In this document: positions 41,501-50,024 of the stretch, piece after piece | Layout of the letters: every line of letters begins with the position of its first letter | How positions within the stretch are numbered: position 1 is the first letter of the stretch | Assembly (NCBI GenBank): GCA_038562165.1 | Contig: JBCFAO010000001.1 | Location: 62,001 to 126,000 of the forward strand | DNA from: WRMS01 sp038562165 | Lineage (GTDB): Bacteria > Bacillota > Peptococcia > DRI-13 > UBA5745 | Reading direction: 5' to 3' | Length of the DNA stretch: 64,000 nucleotides | The notes under the pieces: generated by a model | Told to the model about the DNA's origin: nothing | Seen by the model: only the letters and a program-made list of their open reading frames with translations | Database searches by the model: none | Position numbers and translations under genes: made by a program

Positions 41501-43372
41501 TCAGAATGATGTTGGCAAAAACGAAGCTATGCCTTTATCAGCATCCCAACCCACGGTAACGCCCAGGATCTGCTCACCCAATACTCTGAAGGGCAAAAAG
41601 GTTCTGCCTTCCCTGATGGCAGGGGCCGCGGCAATCTCCGAAGCTTGACCGTCAACCGTCATCACTTTGCTGTCAATAGTTAACAGAACCGACTTTCCGT
41701 CGTTGTCGATTTTTACTGTGCCAGCCTGGCCATCCCATTCTACGCTGCCTTCAGGAAGTCCCAAAGCTTTGGCTACATAACTGACAGGCACCATGGTGTA
41801 ATCCTCCTTGATGTATGGGGCTACGTCCATCGTTACCTTTTCGTCGCCAATCTTAAGCTCCGTGCTGCCGATGGTCAGTTCCACCGCAATCATCCCTGCC
41901 GGTTTCGCCACCACCTCAGCAATAGCTACAGCCGCTTCATGGCTCAAGCCGCTGCCACCGGCGGTAAGAAAAACAGGGCCGCTATAGCTTTCATCAGCAG
42001 TTATATAAAAAGTCAGCTCTACTTTAGCTTTAAGGTCTTTCTTTACGACGGCATTGCGGATAGTCAAGCCGTTTGCCGCCAAGGTCCAGGAACCGCTGTT
42101 TTCCGTGTTTAACCCATAGGCATTCTCATCAATGCGCCTGATCAACGTATCCTGAGGCAGGTCAACAGCAAAATTTGTGGTGGTAACTCTCACTGCTTTG
42201 GCAGTAATTCCCTCCGGCAAAGTAAAGGTAGTCCTGCCGTCGGCCCACCATCTGCCCGCTGCCGACTCCTCCAAGGTGACTTTTAAGGTTTTCAAGCTTT
42301 CGCTGACGGCGTCGGCAGGCTCATAGCCGGCAATCAGCTTAGGCAAAGCCTCATCAGCCGCCGTGACGGTATAATCCACTTTGATCCGGTTAGCCACCCT
42401 TACCGTTTCCCGCTCCATGTTGCAGCCCGACAAGGTAACGGCTACCGGACCGTAAGCCGTATTATCTGCCGCAGCCGACAGTTGAAGATTCTTCAAGATA
42501 AGAGCCCGGGGCTCTCCTGAACCATCTTTATTCATCGCAATATCGAGTTTTATTGACGCCTGGTTTTCCTTAGCATTCGGCCCTTCAACAGCATAATACC
42601 TGTCCTTGATAGCCAAACCGCTGGTCTTGCGTCCCGCCAACTGTATCTGGTCAATATTAATCCAGCTATAGCCTGCGGGGGCTACAAGGGCCAGTGTGCC
42701 GTCTACCAAAGCGCCGGGCTCCAGCTCTTGGATGACAATATCTTCAAGGACTACGGTCTGAGAAAAGCTCTTGCTCTCTCCCGGCTTCACTTGAGTAATA
42801 ATTGAACCGCCTAAGCCGCCGCTGGCAAAGGTATAAGCGCCGCCGGAAGAAAGACCGCTGGAGGCCGGATCGTAAATTTCAACGGAAGCCGGGCTCCCCG
42901 TCACCTCAACCAGCATAGGGATATAGAGAGCCTCGTAACTGGAAACCACAGTATAGGGATCAAGAGTAATAACGGCTACGTTATCCCGTCCCCCCGGGCT
43001 CATTACATAGCTCAAACCCTGGGGCCATTGCCCGCCGGTGAGGTAACCATCCTTGGAATTCACCGGTATGAATTCACCGTCTTTATTGACATCGCCATAG
43101 TTGTCGATGCCCATCCGGCTATAAGCTTCAAAATCCCAATAGGCATTGGTAAGCCGCAGCTCAAAAGAAATGCCTTGCAGCCTGGTGCCGCTTTGAGGCT
43201 GGATTACCAGCACCGGGATTTTTTCCGGGTCGGCTAAGATCGCAATCGAATATCCTGCCTTGGCTCCTGTGAGGTTAATGATGGAATTGCTGGTCTCGGC
43301 AAACAAAAGGCCTGCCGGCAGGACAGATATCAGAAACAGGACGGTTAAAAGAAAAGACAGTTTTCTTTTCAT
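41501..43372 (-). CDS. Secreted protein with C-terminal copper-amine-oxidase-N (stalk) domain
   Basis: 623 residues. Signal peptide KRKLSFLLTVLFLISVLPAG then LLFAETS. The long middle part is beta-rich, with Gly- and Ser-rich strands (INLTGAKAGYSIAILADPEK, SASSGLSSGGAYTFASGG-like) resembling extracellular adhesin or cohesin-type folds. The last 110 residues are the copper amine oxidase N-terminal domain: TIGSTELKIGDEKVTMDVAP, MVPVSYVAKALGL and RTFLPFRVLGEQ. Such domains anchor secreted proteins of Gram-positives. ATG at 43372 has AAGGAGG upstream. It follows the Tad locus on the same strand 32 bases after the peptidase, so it may be a pilus-associated surface protein. Confidence 0.8.
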   Translation of the reverse strand: MKRKLSFLLTVLFLISVLPAGLLFAETSNSIINLTGAKAGYSIAILADPEKIPVLVIQPQSGTRLQGISFELRLTNAYWDFEAYSRMGIDNYGDVNKDGEFIPVNSKDGYLTGGQWPQGLSYVMSPGGRDNVAVITLDPYTVVSSYEALYIPMLVEVTGSPASVEIYDPASSGLSSGGAYTFASGGLGGSIITQVKPGESKSFSQTVVLEDIVIQELEPGALVDGTLALVAPAGYSWINIDQIQLAGRKTSGLAIKDRYYAVEGPNAKENQASIKLDIAMNKDGSGEPRALILKNLQLSAAADNTAYGPVAVTLSGCNMERETVRVANRIKVDYTVTAADEALPKLIAGYEPADAVSESLKTLKVTLEESAAGRWWADGRTTFTLPEGITAKAVRVTTTNFAVDLPQDTLIRRIDENAYGLNTENSGSWTLAANGLTIRNAVVKKDLKAKVELTFYITADESYSGPVFLTAGGSGLSHEAAVAIAEVVAKPAGMIAVELTIGSTELKIGDEKVTMDVAPYIKEDYTMVPVSYVAKALGLPEGSVEWDGQAGTVKIDNDGKSVLLTIDSKVMTVDGQASEIAAAPAIREGRTFLPFRVLGEQILGVTVGWDADKGIASFLPTSF

Positions 43373-43406
43373 CAATAATTACCTCCTTAAACCTTTCTCC
43401 ATCATA

Positions 43407-43838
43407 CTATATCACAAAACCCTGCCAGAGAAAATAGGCCGCCGCCATGAAAGGAGCCAGGGGCAAAGCCCTTGGCCTTTTTTTGCCTAAGAGAAGCAGC
43501 ACTACAGATGCCACCAATAGCACCCCGCAATACATCCCCAAAAAATCCAGCCAATGCTTCCAACCTAGAAAGAAACCAATGAGGGCGGCCAGCTTCACGT
43601 CACCGGCTCCCAGGCAGCGAAACCGGTAAGGAATAAAATGAATAAAAAAGGCCAACATTCCCGCCCCCAAACAGCCGGGCAGCAGGGCAGCTTCTCCTTC
43701 AAAGAACAAAACCGCCGCCAGAACCGCAAAACAGCCCAAACCGCCTAAGATCAGAAAGTTAGGAATCCGCCGGCTTTTCAAGTCGGTACCGGCGGCGCCT
43801 AAAAGCAATATCCCTAAAATTATTTTCCCTGCAAGCAT
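43407..43838 (-). CDS. Type IV prepilin peptidase (TadV/CpaA type)
   Basis: 143 residues, about five membrane spans. Short A24A peptidase lacking the N-methyltransferase domain, as in Tad loci. The two catalytic aspartates are in AAGTDLKSRRIPN (Asp18) and the GxGD motif CLGAGDVKLAALIGFFLG. It cleaves leader peptides of the small pilins encoded upstream at 44665-45799. Confidence 0.9.
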   Translation of the reverse strand: MLAGKIILGILLLGAAGTDLKSRRIPNFLILGGLGCFAVLAAVLFFEGEAALLPGCLGAGMLAFFIHFIPYRFRCLGAGDVKLAALIGFFLGWKHWLDFLGMYCGVLLVASVVLLLLGKKRPRALPLAPFMAAAYFLWQGFVI

Positions 43839-43880
43839 TACCTCTCCTTATTCCGTTTCTTATTGCCCCTTGAGCGCATC

Positions 43881-44642
43881 TTATCGTCCCTTAACCTGAC
43901 CTGACCGGGGCGAAAAATAGATCTTGCCTTCTTCGTTATAGCGGATCAAGGCCTTAACCCGCTCTTTGTCTTCTTTATCCACCATCAGGGTAATAACTGC
44001 CGGCAATAGATCTCTACTGTAGCCCTCTCCTGCCGGGCCTTCGGCAAGAGGCAGCCCGCCGGCATTCTTTTTATCGATTACCAGAAGATTAGCCAATAAG
44101 GGGTCTTCTTCCGGCCCGATGATTTGCGAAGGCTGAACCTCCTCATAGCCGTTTTTAGCCGGAATGTAAACCACAGCGTCAGCTCTCACCCCCGGCCAAA
44201 GCCAGTCGCCGCCGCTGCGCACCAGATCTGTGGCCACAGCAATCAAGCACCTATCCTCCCGGTTGTCAAACTCCCAACGCCAGCCACCGCCGGCACTATC
44301 AGCAGAAGTCAGCCGCCGGGGCCGTAAAACATCCCCCGCCCCAACACCCACTTCGCCGATATACCAAGGCCCCCGGGCCATAAACTCGCCGATATCCGTA
44401 ATATAGTCTCTATCCAAGCCAAAAACCGGCTTTTCCATCATAGTCAGGCTATCGGCATTTAAAGGCGTTCCCGGCAGCAGATCCCTTTTGGCGGCAACCA
44501 CTCTTTGTGTGGCTCCGGCTTGCTTTAAGTAAGCCTGGTTTAAGCTAAAGGTAATGCTAAACACCACTATAAAACTAAGGCTGATGATCAAGCCTTTAAT
44601 GATAAAGCCGGAAAGCCCCCGTTTTCCTTTTGCCAGTTTCAA
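43881..44642 (-). CDS. CpaB/RcpC-like SAF-domain pilus assembly protein
   Basis: 253 residues. An N-terminal membrane anchor (IIKGLIISLSFIVVFSITFSLNQAY) is followed by VVAAKRDLLPGTPLNADSLTMMEKPVFGLD, the SAF domain of CpaB/RcpC, and a beta-rich remainder with LIAVATDLVRSGGDWLWPG and RADAVVYIP. In diderms CpaB helps link pilus assembly to the outer membrane; here, with no secretin, it probably acts in the cell wall zone. Its position between the pseudopilin genes and the peptidase supports the assignment. Similarity is weak, so moderate confidence. Confidence 0.75.
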   Translation of the reverse strand: MKLAKGKRGLSGFIIKGLIISLSFIVVFSITFSLNQAYLKQAGATQRVVAAKRDLLPGTPLNADSLTMMEKPVFGLDRDYITDIGEFMARGPWYIGEVGVGAGDVLRPRRLTSADSAGGGWRWEFDNREDRCLIAVATDLVRSGGDWLWPGVRADAVVYIPAKNGYEEVQPSQIIGPEEDPLLANLLVIDKKNAGGLPLAEGPAGEGYSRDLLPAVITLMVDKEDKERVKALIRYNEEGKIYFSPRSGQVKGR

Positions 44643-44664
44643 TCCCTCCTCTATATCACAGCTT

Positions 44665-45069
44665 TTATTTATATTGCCCCTGATAAGCCAGGCTTTTATT
44701 GACCGTAATCTCTCTGCCTTCTTGGCCGATTAAACCGGCCAGAAGAAAAGGTATGCTCACCTTAGCCTGCCCAACCGCTCCTATCCGTTCATTAGCCCCC
44801 GTTATCTCCATTTGAAAAGAAAGGCTTTGCTCCAGAGGGCCGGCCATGTTTTGCCAAAGAATGTGCCGGGCCCAGTTCTCCGCCTGTTCCTGCTTTGCAA
44901 GCTGCCTTCCCCAAGTCAGATCTGCCTCCGCTACACTTTTGACGATGGCCCCGTCCAGGGCCAACTCAAGGCTTTGCCCCAGACGATGCCTGACTAGCCA
45001 GTAAGAGGCGGAATCCGTCACCAAACAAACAAGCAGAAACATTATCCAAAGCCAAAAAAATGCTCTCAC
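44665..45069 (-). CDS. TadE/TadF-like minor pseudopilin
   Basis: 134 residues with one N-terminal span (FFWLWIMFLLVCLVTDSASYWLV) followed by a helix and a beta-rich domain: LELALDGAIVKSVAEADLTW, then PFLLAGLIGQEGREITVNKS. This single-span plus ectodomain layout and location between a pilin-like gene and CpaB fit the TadE/F class. It lacks the Glu-containing prepilin motif of typical TadE. Adjacent genes on the same strand are 22-50 bases away. Confidence 0.6.
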   Translation of the reverse strand: MRAFFWLWIMFLLVCLVTDSASYWLVRHRLGQSLELALDGAIVKSVAEADLTWGRQLAKQEQAENWARHILWQNMAGPLEQSLSFQMEITGANERIGAVGQAKVSIPFLLAGLIGQEGREITVNKSLAYQGQYK

Positions 45070-45118
45070 CTTATCTGCCGCCTTTCTTATTTGCCGGTTC
45101 CTATCTCCGGTCAGCCGG

Positions 45119-45529
45119 TTATCCCCTTCTTATATAAGTATGAGCCAGGCCCTGTAGCCGCAGGCTAAAAGGCACAGTGAGCTCTTTGCCAAAAGGCCTC
45201 AGGCTGCGGATGGGATAGCGGCCCCAGGCCTTTAGCTCCATCAGTTCTCCTCTTTGTACAGTCTTAGGCGTACCTTCCAGGCGGATATCGAAATCCATCA
45301 GGTTTAGAGATACCAGCATTTCCCGAAACTTCCTTTCCATATCGCCGTCCAGTCCGTTTTCCCCTTTCATCATTTCCATGATCTCGCCGCAGGCGCCGTA
45401 CAATTTCCAGGCGGACATGCTATAGGCGGCTATCTCTACTGCCACAAAAAGAATAATGGCCAAAACGAACATGACATAAAAACCGCTGATCAGCCCTTCT
45501 CCCGACCGGTTGCCCCATAACTCCCTCAT
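45119..45529 (-). CDS. TadE-like pseudopilin
   Basis: 136 residues. The N-terminus MRELWGNRSGEGLISGFYVMFVLAIILFVAVEIAAYSM (key segment) has a short basic leader, a Gly-Glu junction and a hydrophobic helix, the layout of type IV prepilin-like proteins; the peptidase at 43407 could cleave after the glycine in RSG. The C-terminal domain is beta-rich (KTVQRGELMELKAWGRYPIR). It precedes the other pseudopilin gene with about 50 bases between. Exact class within Tad loci is uncertain. Confidence 0.65.
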   Translation of the reverse strand: MRELWGNRSGEGLISGFYVMFVLAIILFVAVEIAAYSMSAWKLYGACGEIMEMMKGENGLDGDMERKFREMLVSLNLMDFDIRLEGTPKTVQRGELMELKAWGRYPIRSLRPFGKELTVPFSLRLQGLAHTYIRRG

Positions 45530-45559
45530 ACGTCCCTCCCCCGCTTCCTTTGCCTTCCT

Positions 45560-45799
45560 TTAGGAGCCGGGATTAAATACCCGGTCAAGATGGGAAAAGA
45601 TATTATTGACATAGCCGGTAAGCTTGCCGTCTACAATGCCCTTGATCAACACCAAAAGCAAAGCCATAATAGCCATCCAGCCCAAAGCAGAAACCAAGTC
45701 GCCTTTTTCCTCCCGCAGAAAACCGGCCGCCTTATTTTGCAGAACCGCCAGTCTGCCTCCCCAATAAACACCCCTGTCCTTATACCATTTCATCATCAT
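45560..45799 (-). CDS. Small pilin-like membrane protein (Flp candidate)
   Basis: 79 residues. A basic N-terminal half with LREEKGDLVSALGWMAIMAL forming a Gly-Asp junction and then a hydrophobic helix (LVSALGWMAIMALLLVLIKGI), then a short polar tail. Size and layout resemble a Flp-type major pilin with a long leader, though the Glu at position +5 is missing. AAAGGAGG lies just before three consecutive ATG codons; which one is used is open. Located directly after tadC, the position where Gram-positive Tad loci keep the pilin gene. Confidence 0.6.
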   Translation of the reverse strand: MMMKWYKDRGVYWGGRLAVLQNKAAGFLREEKGDLVSALGWMAIMALLLVLIKGIVDGKLTGYVNNIFSHLDRVFNPGS

Positions 45800-45822
45800 C
45801 TTCCTCCTTTGGCCTGCTCCGA

Positions 45823-46728
45823 TTAGGCGAATAGCCCCCCTACCTGCCGCAATATTTCCCAGCCTTTTAAAAGCAATGCCGCCACAGCCAGAGCAAATAA
45901 AAGTCCATACAACTGAACTATTTTTTCCGGTTTAGTACGTATCAGAGACTCCGCCGCCTCCTGCCGTAATGCCGTCAGTTCCCCCTCTATGCTGCCAAAA
46001 TAGGCTTCGGCAGCCCCATAACCGCTTTCCACCGCCAGCATCAGAGCTGAAGCCAGCTTCTGTACCGGCGGCAAATCAAAACTGATGGCAAATAACCGGA
46101 AGGCGCCTGCGGACCCAATGGTCTGGATATCATGGATCAATTGGCCTAGGGCCTGGGCCATGGCAGGTCCGCCGGCGGCCTGAGCCTGCCGGAGAGCCGA
46201 TAAATAATCTCTGCCGCCGGCAAAGCAGATTCGCAGCCTGTCCATAACCTCAGGTATATCCCTTACTAATTCCTGCTGCCAGCGGTTGTATTTGCGCTCT
46301 AAGCTCTTTAGCTCCTTCCGGAAAAGCAGGGCCAAAACCGCCGGATAGGCTAAGGCTTGCCGCCAGTCCTGCCATAGTAAGGGCAGCGCCAGAGCCGGCA
46401 AAGCCAACATTAAACTTTTCAGCAACAAAACAGCCAGTTTTTCCCGGGCATCAGCTTTTTCTCCCATTAGTTCAAGCTTTCTGTCCAGTTGCTGCCAATA
46501 GGATTGTTCCAGCCGGATCAGTCCCGCGCCTTTATCCATGATACTGATTACCGGTTTCAGGCGGCGGTTTTCTCCCGCCTGCTCCTCATGCCATCCCTGG
46601 CTTCTTGCAGCAAAACCGGCCAGCTTATACGGCTCTCTTCTCTTTTGCCACCATTCAAAAGCTTCAACAAACAGCCATGATCCGTATATAGACCAAACCA
46701 GCGGCGGCAAACAAATCAGCAGATTAAT
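45823..46728 (-). CDS. tadC: TadC-like inner-membrane platform protein
   Basis: About 301 residues. T2SS-F type platform protein: a first span near the N-terminus (LICLPPLVWSIYGSWLFVEAF), a pair of spans around LLLKSLMLALPALALPLLW, the T2SSF core RDIPEVMDRLRICFAGGRDYLSALRQA (key segment) and a last span VQLYGLLFALAVAALLLKGW. Start is unusual: the only nearby common start is a TTG at 46710 inside the first membrane helix without a ribosome binding site, whereas AAAGGGGGG overlapping the tadB stop is six bases from an in-frame ATT at 46728. I use the ATT with low certainty. Partner of TadB in the motor platform. Confidence 0.82.
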   Translation of the reverse strand: MNLLICLPPLVWSIYGSWLFVEAFEWWQKRREPYKLAGFAARSQGWHEEQAGENRRLKPVISIMDKGAGLIRLEQSYWQQLDRKLELMGEKADAREKLAVLLLKSLMLALPALALPLLWQDWRQALAYPAVLALLFRKELKSLERKYNRWQQELVRDIPEVMDRLRICFAGGRDYLSALRQAQAAGGPAMAQALGQLIHDIQTIGSAGAFRLFAISFDLPPVQKLASALMLAVESGYGAAEAYFGSIEGELTALRQEAAESLIRTKPEKIVQLYGLLFALAVAALLLKGWEILRQVGGLFA

Positions 46729-46742
46729 ACCGGTCCCCCCCT

Positions 46743-47624
46743 TTAAAGCTCTTCAACATTTAAGGACAGATATTCCTGGCCTTTAACTGCTACATATAGG
46801 CTGACAGCCACATAAGCAAAGATCAGCAGCTTTCCCGGCAGCGAATACACATAAAGGTTTTTTTGTCCTGTATCCAGCATGGATAAGACCACCGGAAAGC
46901 TCCAAGACATTAATAGAGTGGCATATAACTGTCTTTTGCGGCCGGCAGCTTTTTGAGCCACCAGAAGCACTGCCCGCAAATCGGCCTCCAGGCTTTGAAC
47001 GGACTTGTCCAGGGCCCGTAAAGCCGCAGGAGTCCAGCCATCTTTATTAGCTTGGATCAAGGTCTCGGCCACATGATCAAATTTTTTAAGCTTTATGCTA
47101 TTTTGCCATAAAACCACAGCCTCCCGAACGCTGCTGCCTAAACGCAGCTCCTCCAAAACCTGTCGAAGGATTTTTGTCCGCTGGCCCCGTCCATCGCTTT
47201 CTATCACCATTTCAATAGCCCTGCTGAGACTGCCCTGATCCGGCAGGCGGGCCAAAAGCTGGCGCAGAGAGTCCGTCAGCGCCATTAAGGTTTCCAACCG
47301 CTGCCGCCTTTTACGATTGTTGATAATCAAGGTTGGCAGAATCAGCGTCAGCAGCCAGCCCAAACCAAAAAGCAGCAGATTGCCGGTAATAAGATACAGG
47401 CTGCAAGCTACAGATAAGCTAAAAAGCCAGACCATTTTCGTTTCCCTGCCGCCCCAGCTCACCCCTGCCGCGTAGGCTTGGCTATGCAGACGTTTTTCCT
47501 CCCTTGCCCAATAGCTTCCTTCCTTTTTACGGCCCTGTTCTTTCTGATTGCCGGTAATCAAAAGCAGAAATGATAGCGTCAGCCAGCCGGTAAACAGCCC
47601 TGCATTAAAAAAAGATCCTGCCAT
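46743..47624 (-). CDS. tadB: TadB-like inner-membrane platform protein
   Basis: 293 residues. First span AGLFTGWLTLSFLLLITG, a second pair around MVWLFSLSVACSLYLITG, then the T2SSF domain with LARLPDQGSLSRAIEMVIES, LEELRLGSSVREAVVLWQ and QANKDGWTPAALRALDKS, and two C-terminal spans. The motif layout is TadB/GspF. It follows tadA by 37 bases with AAGGAG upstream and ends at the tadC ribosome binding site. Confidence 0.85.
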   Translation of the reverse strand: MAGSFFNAGLFTGWLTLSFLLLITGNQKEQGRKKEGSYWAREEKRLHSQAYAAGVSWGGRETKMVWLFSLSVACSLYLITGNLLLFGLGWLLTLILPTLIINNRKRRQRLETLMALTDSLRQLLARLPDQGSLSRAIEMVIESDGRGQRTKILRQVLEELRLGSSVREAVVLWQNSIKLKKFDHVAETLIQANKDGWTPAALRALDKSVQSLEADLRAVLLVAQKAAGRKRQLYATLLMSWSFPVVLSMLDTGQKNLYVYSLPGKLLIFAYVAVSLYVAVKGQEYLSLNVEEL

Positions 47625-47661
47625 ACTACGGCTCCTTCTTATCCCTTTTAAACCTTGCCCT

Positions 47662-49059
47662 TTATTTTGCCGGCGAAAGCCAGCGGTCGATATGGTCCTG
47701 AGGCACTAAAGCCTGACGGAGCTTGTCTGCCAAGGCTTGAGAAATCCCGTTCAGCCGCCGGTGCCTGCCGGACACTTTGCCGTCGGCTGCCAATCCGGTC
47801 TGGCAAAATTGAAAGAGCTTCCGGCAAACAGGTTTTTTGGCGCCTTCGTAGCCCACCAGCTCCACCACTTCAGTGATCACCCGGCTTCTGCCCATTTTTT
47901 GCTGAAAAAGAATTAAATCCACGGTGTCCGCCAATTGAGCGGCAATAACCTCGTCATTGTAACCGTCTCCTGCCAGTTGTACGATGCGCACCGCCGCATT
48001 GGCAGCGGAACTGGCGTGAATGGTAAAATACGTAATATGTCCCGTATTCATACTCTCATGGGCCTGACGGCAGGCCTGGGCATCCCGCACCTCTCCAATC
48101 ATCACTTTGACGGGCCGCATCCGTAAAGATACTTTAGTCAGCCGGGCAATATCGAATCTCTTTTCCTTATTTTCATGGTCTTTCGTCTGCAAGGCTACGA
48201 TATTGTGGTAGTTTTGATAGTTGCTGCGCCGCCGCAGCATCATCTCCGGGCTGTCTTCAATGGTAATAATTCTGGTATCGTCGGCAAAATAAAAGGGTAT
48301 AGCCATCAGAGTAGTGGTTTTTCCCGAGTTGGTAGCCCCGGCAATAATACCGTTACACCAAGGCAGCACCTGAGCAAAGAATTCATCCATTTCCTCACTG
48401 ATACAACCGCCGGCCACTAATTGGGCAGATGTAATAGTTTCCTCGGCAAATTTTCGTATGGAAGCGCAAGTGCCTTCCGTGGCAATGCCTCCCCTGCCGG
48501 AGCCTAAAACGGCACAGATTCTGAACTTCTCAAAGAGACTGTCAATATGAGGCTCATTAGCCGTCAGCGCCTTGCCGTCAGCCATCAGCATTTTATTGAT
48601 GACCACCTCTAAATGGGCTTCATCTTTAAATCCCATCTCCGGATGGTATTCCTCCACTCCCTCCTTTTCTAAATAAACATCCTTATAGTTGTTAATATCG
48701 ATATTGGTCACCGTCGGATCATCCAGGGCTTTTTGAATAGGGCCATAGTATAAAATCTCTTCCTGCAGCCGGATATATAGTTGCTTCTGATCCATCCCCG
48801 GGGCAGTTAAGCCCCTTTGGCCCAGATAATGCAGAATCTGCTTTTTCATCATTTCCCTGGTTTTAGGATCAATGACTGCCGTAGCCAGGCCTGCGCTGTG
48901 GTTTTCCCGCAGATAATCTCTCACTTGCCTTACTGCCGCCGAAAGATCAACCGTCCTGCTCTGGTCTTGGCTCTGCCCCTCCCCTAGGCCATATTGCCGC
49001 CTTTCGTCCGCCTCACCCATAGCATAGATATATTCTAAAGGGTCAAAAAGATTTTTCAT
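47662..49059 (-). CDS. tadA: TadA/CpaF-type secretion ATPase
   Basis: 465 residues. Hexameric motor for pilus assembly. N-terminal CpaF domain with LRENHSAGLATAVIDPKTRE and ILYYGPIQKALDDPTVTNID, then the RecA-like core: Walker A IIAGATNSGKTTTLMAIP, ITIEDSPEMML (Asp box), Walker B KVMIGEVRDAQA, and GHITYFTIHASSA (His box). The Walker B region reads GEVRD where most CpaF have GELRG, a mild change. It starts 8 bases after the tadZ stop; no strong ribosome binding site, so coupling is likely. Confidence 0.94.
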   Translation of the reverse strand: MKNLFDPLEYIYAMGEADERRQYGLGEGQSQDQSRTVDLSAAVRQVRDYLRENHSAGLATAVIDPKTREMMKKQILHYLGQRGLTAPGMDQKQLYIRLQEEILYYGPIQKALDDPTVTNIDINNYKDVYLEKEGVEEYHPEMGFKDEAHLEVVINKMLMADGKALTANEPHIDSLFEKFRICAVLGSGRGGIATEGTCASIRKFAEETITSAQLVAGGCISEEMDEFFAQVLPWCNGIIAGATNSGKTTTLMAIPFYFADDTRIITIEDSPEMMLRRRSNYQNYHNIVALQTKDHENKEKRFDIARLTKVSLRMRPVKVMIGEVRDAQACRQAHESMNTGHITYFTIHASSAANAAVRIVQLAGDGYNDEVIAAQLADTVDLILFQQKMGRSRVITEVVELVGYEGAKKPVCRKLFQFCQTGLAADGKVSGRHRRLNGISQALADKLRQALVPQDHIDRWLSPAK

Positions 49060-49067
49060 GGCGGCCC

Positions 49068-49985
49068 CTACAAATAGACCAATCCTGCTTCTCCCCCATT
49101 ATCGTTCCTTGCTTGAGCCGGCCAATAATCCTGCTTTAGCTCCCAGGAGCTTGCCTCTTCATTAAGCAAAGCTCCCCAGGGCACTTCCCCCTCAAAATTG
49201 AAGAAGTGCTGGCTGGCTGGCGCCGGCTTTTCTGCCCCTGCTTCTTTGCCGCTTAGGCTGCCGTCATCCTCTGCACTCTGGAGTTCTTCGTCATCAAAAT
49301 TAAATGCCTGCTCTAAAGTCATTTTGATTTTGCGGCTGTCCCAAGAGGTCACTTTAATACCTTTTAAGCTTTCATTTTCTTTGCCTTTGGCGTATACGAT
49401 CCTTTCGATGGCTTTAATATCTCCTACCGCCGCCAAAATAAATTTTTCGGGACTATGCTTATATACCTGAATCAAACGGCGGATAGAAGCTAAGGCATAG
49501 GCGGCTTCCGTAGGTTTGCTCAAAGGAATTACCACTTGATCCGCCGCTTTCAGGGAGAAAAAGGTCATGGGATTGACCAGTTGGCCCTGACAGTCCAGGA
49601 TCAGGTGCCGGCAGCCTCTGGCCCAGGCCAGCTCCTGGAGAGCCGTAACAAAATCCATCAGCGCGCTGAAGCTCACTCTGGTTACAACGGGGCAATCCGG
49701 GGTAGCAAATACACTGGCGGGTAAAAGGGCAAGTTTTTGGTTGACTTGATGAACCATGTCCCAGGTCAGGCAGTTCTTTTGGTCAAAGCGCATAAGGGCA
49801 GACTCTGTATTGCGGCTGCGGTCCATAATACCGGAGACAAAACCTAAGCGGGGAATACCCAGGCAGGGCAACTCGGCAAGCAAAGCCTTTCTCTGCTCTG
49901 CCAGCAATTCCGCCGTACCGAAAGACAACTCCGCGGCATCCACCCCTGTACAGGACCAAAAAACGATTGTGTTTTTTCTCATCAT
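49068..49985 (-). CDS. TadZ-like MinD/ParA-family protein lacking a P-loop
   Basis: 305 residues. The fold is MinD-like: an N-terminal strand KNTIVFWSCTGVDAAELSF at the site of the P-loop, RHLILDCQGQLVNPMTFFSLKAADQVVIPLSKPTEAAYALASIRRLI (key segment), and KFILAAVGDIKAIERI. The Walker A (KGGVGKT) is replaced by SCTGVDAAE, so ATP binding is doubtful. TadZ/CpaE proteins place the pilus machine at the cell pole. The C-terminal 80 residues are acidic and low-complexity. ATG doublet at 49985 with AGGAGG upstream; next gene is tadA. Confidence 0.75.
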   Translation of the reverse strand: MMRKNTIVFWSCTGVDAAELSFGTAELLAEQRKALLAELPCLGIPRLGFVSGIMDRSRNTESALMRFDQKNCLTWDMVHQVNQKLALLPASVFATPDCPVVTRVSFSALMDFVTALQELAWARGCRHLILDCQGQLVNPMTFFSLKAADQVVIPLSKPTEAAYALASIRRLIQVYKHSPEKFILAAVGDIKAIERIVYAKGKENESLKGIKVTSWDSRKIKMTLEQAFNFDDEELQSAEDDGSLSGKEAGAEKPAPASQHFFNFEGEVPWGALLNEEASSWELKQDYWPAQARNDNGGEAGLVYL

Positions 49986-50024
49986 AAAATCTCCTCCTAA
50001 TCTTTGCTTTTTTATCTCTGATTT

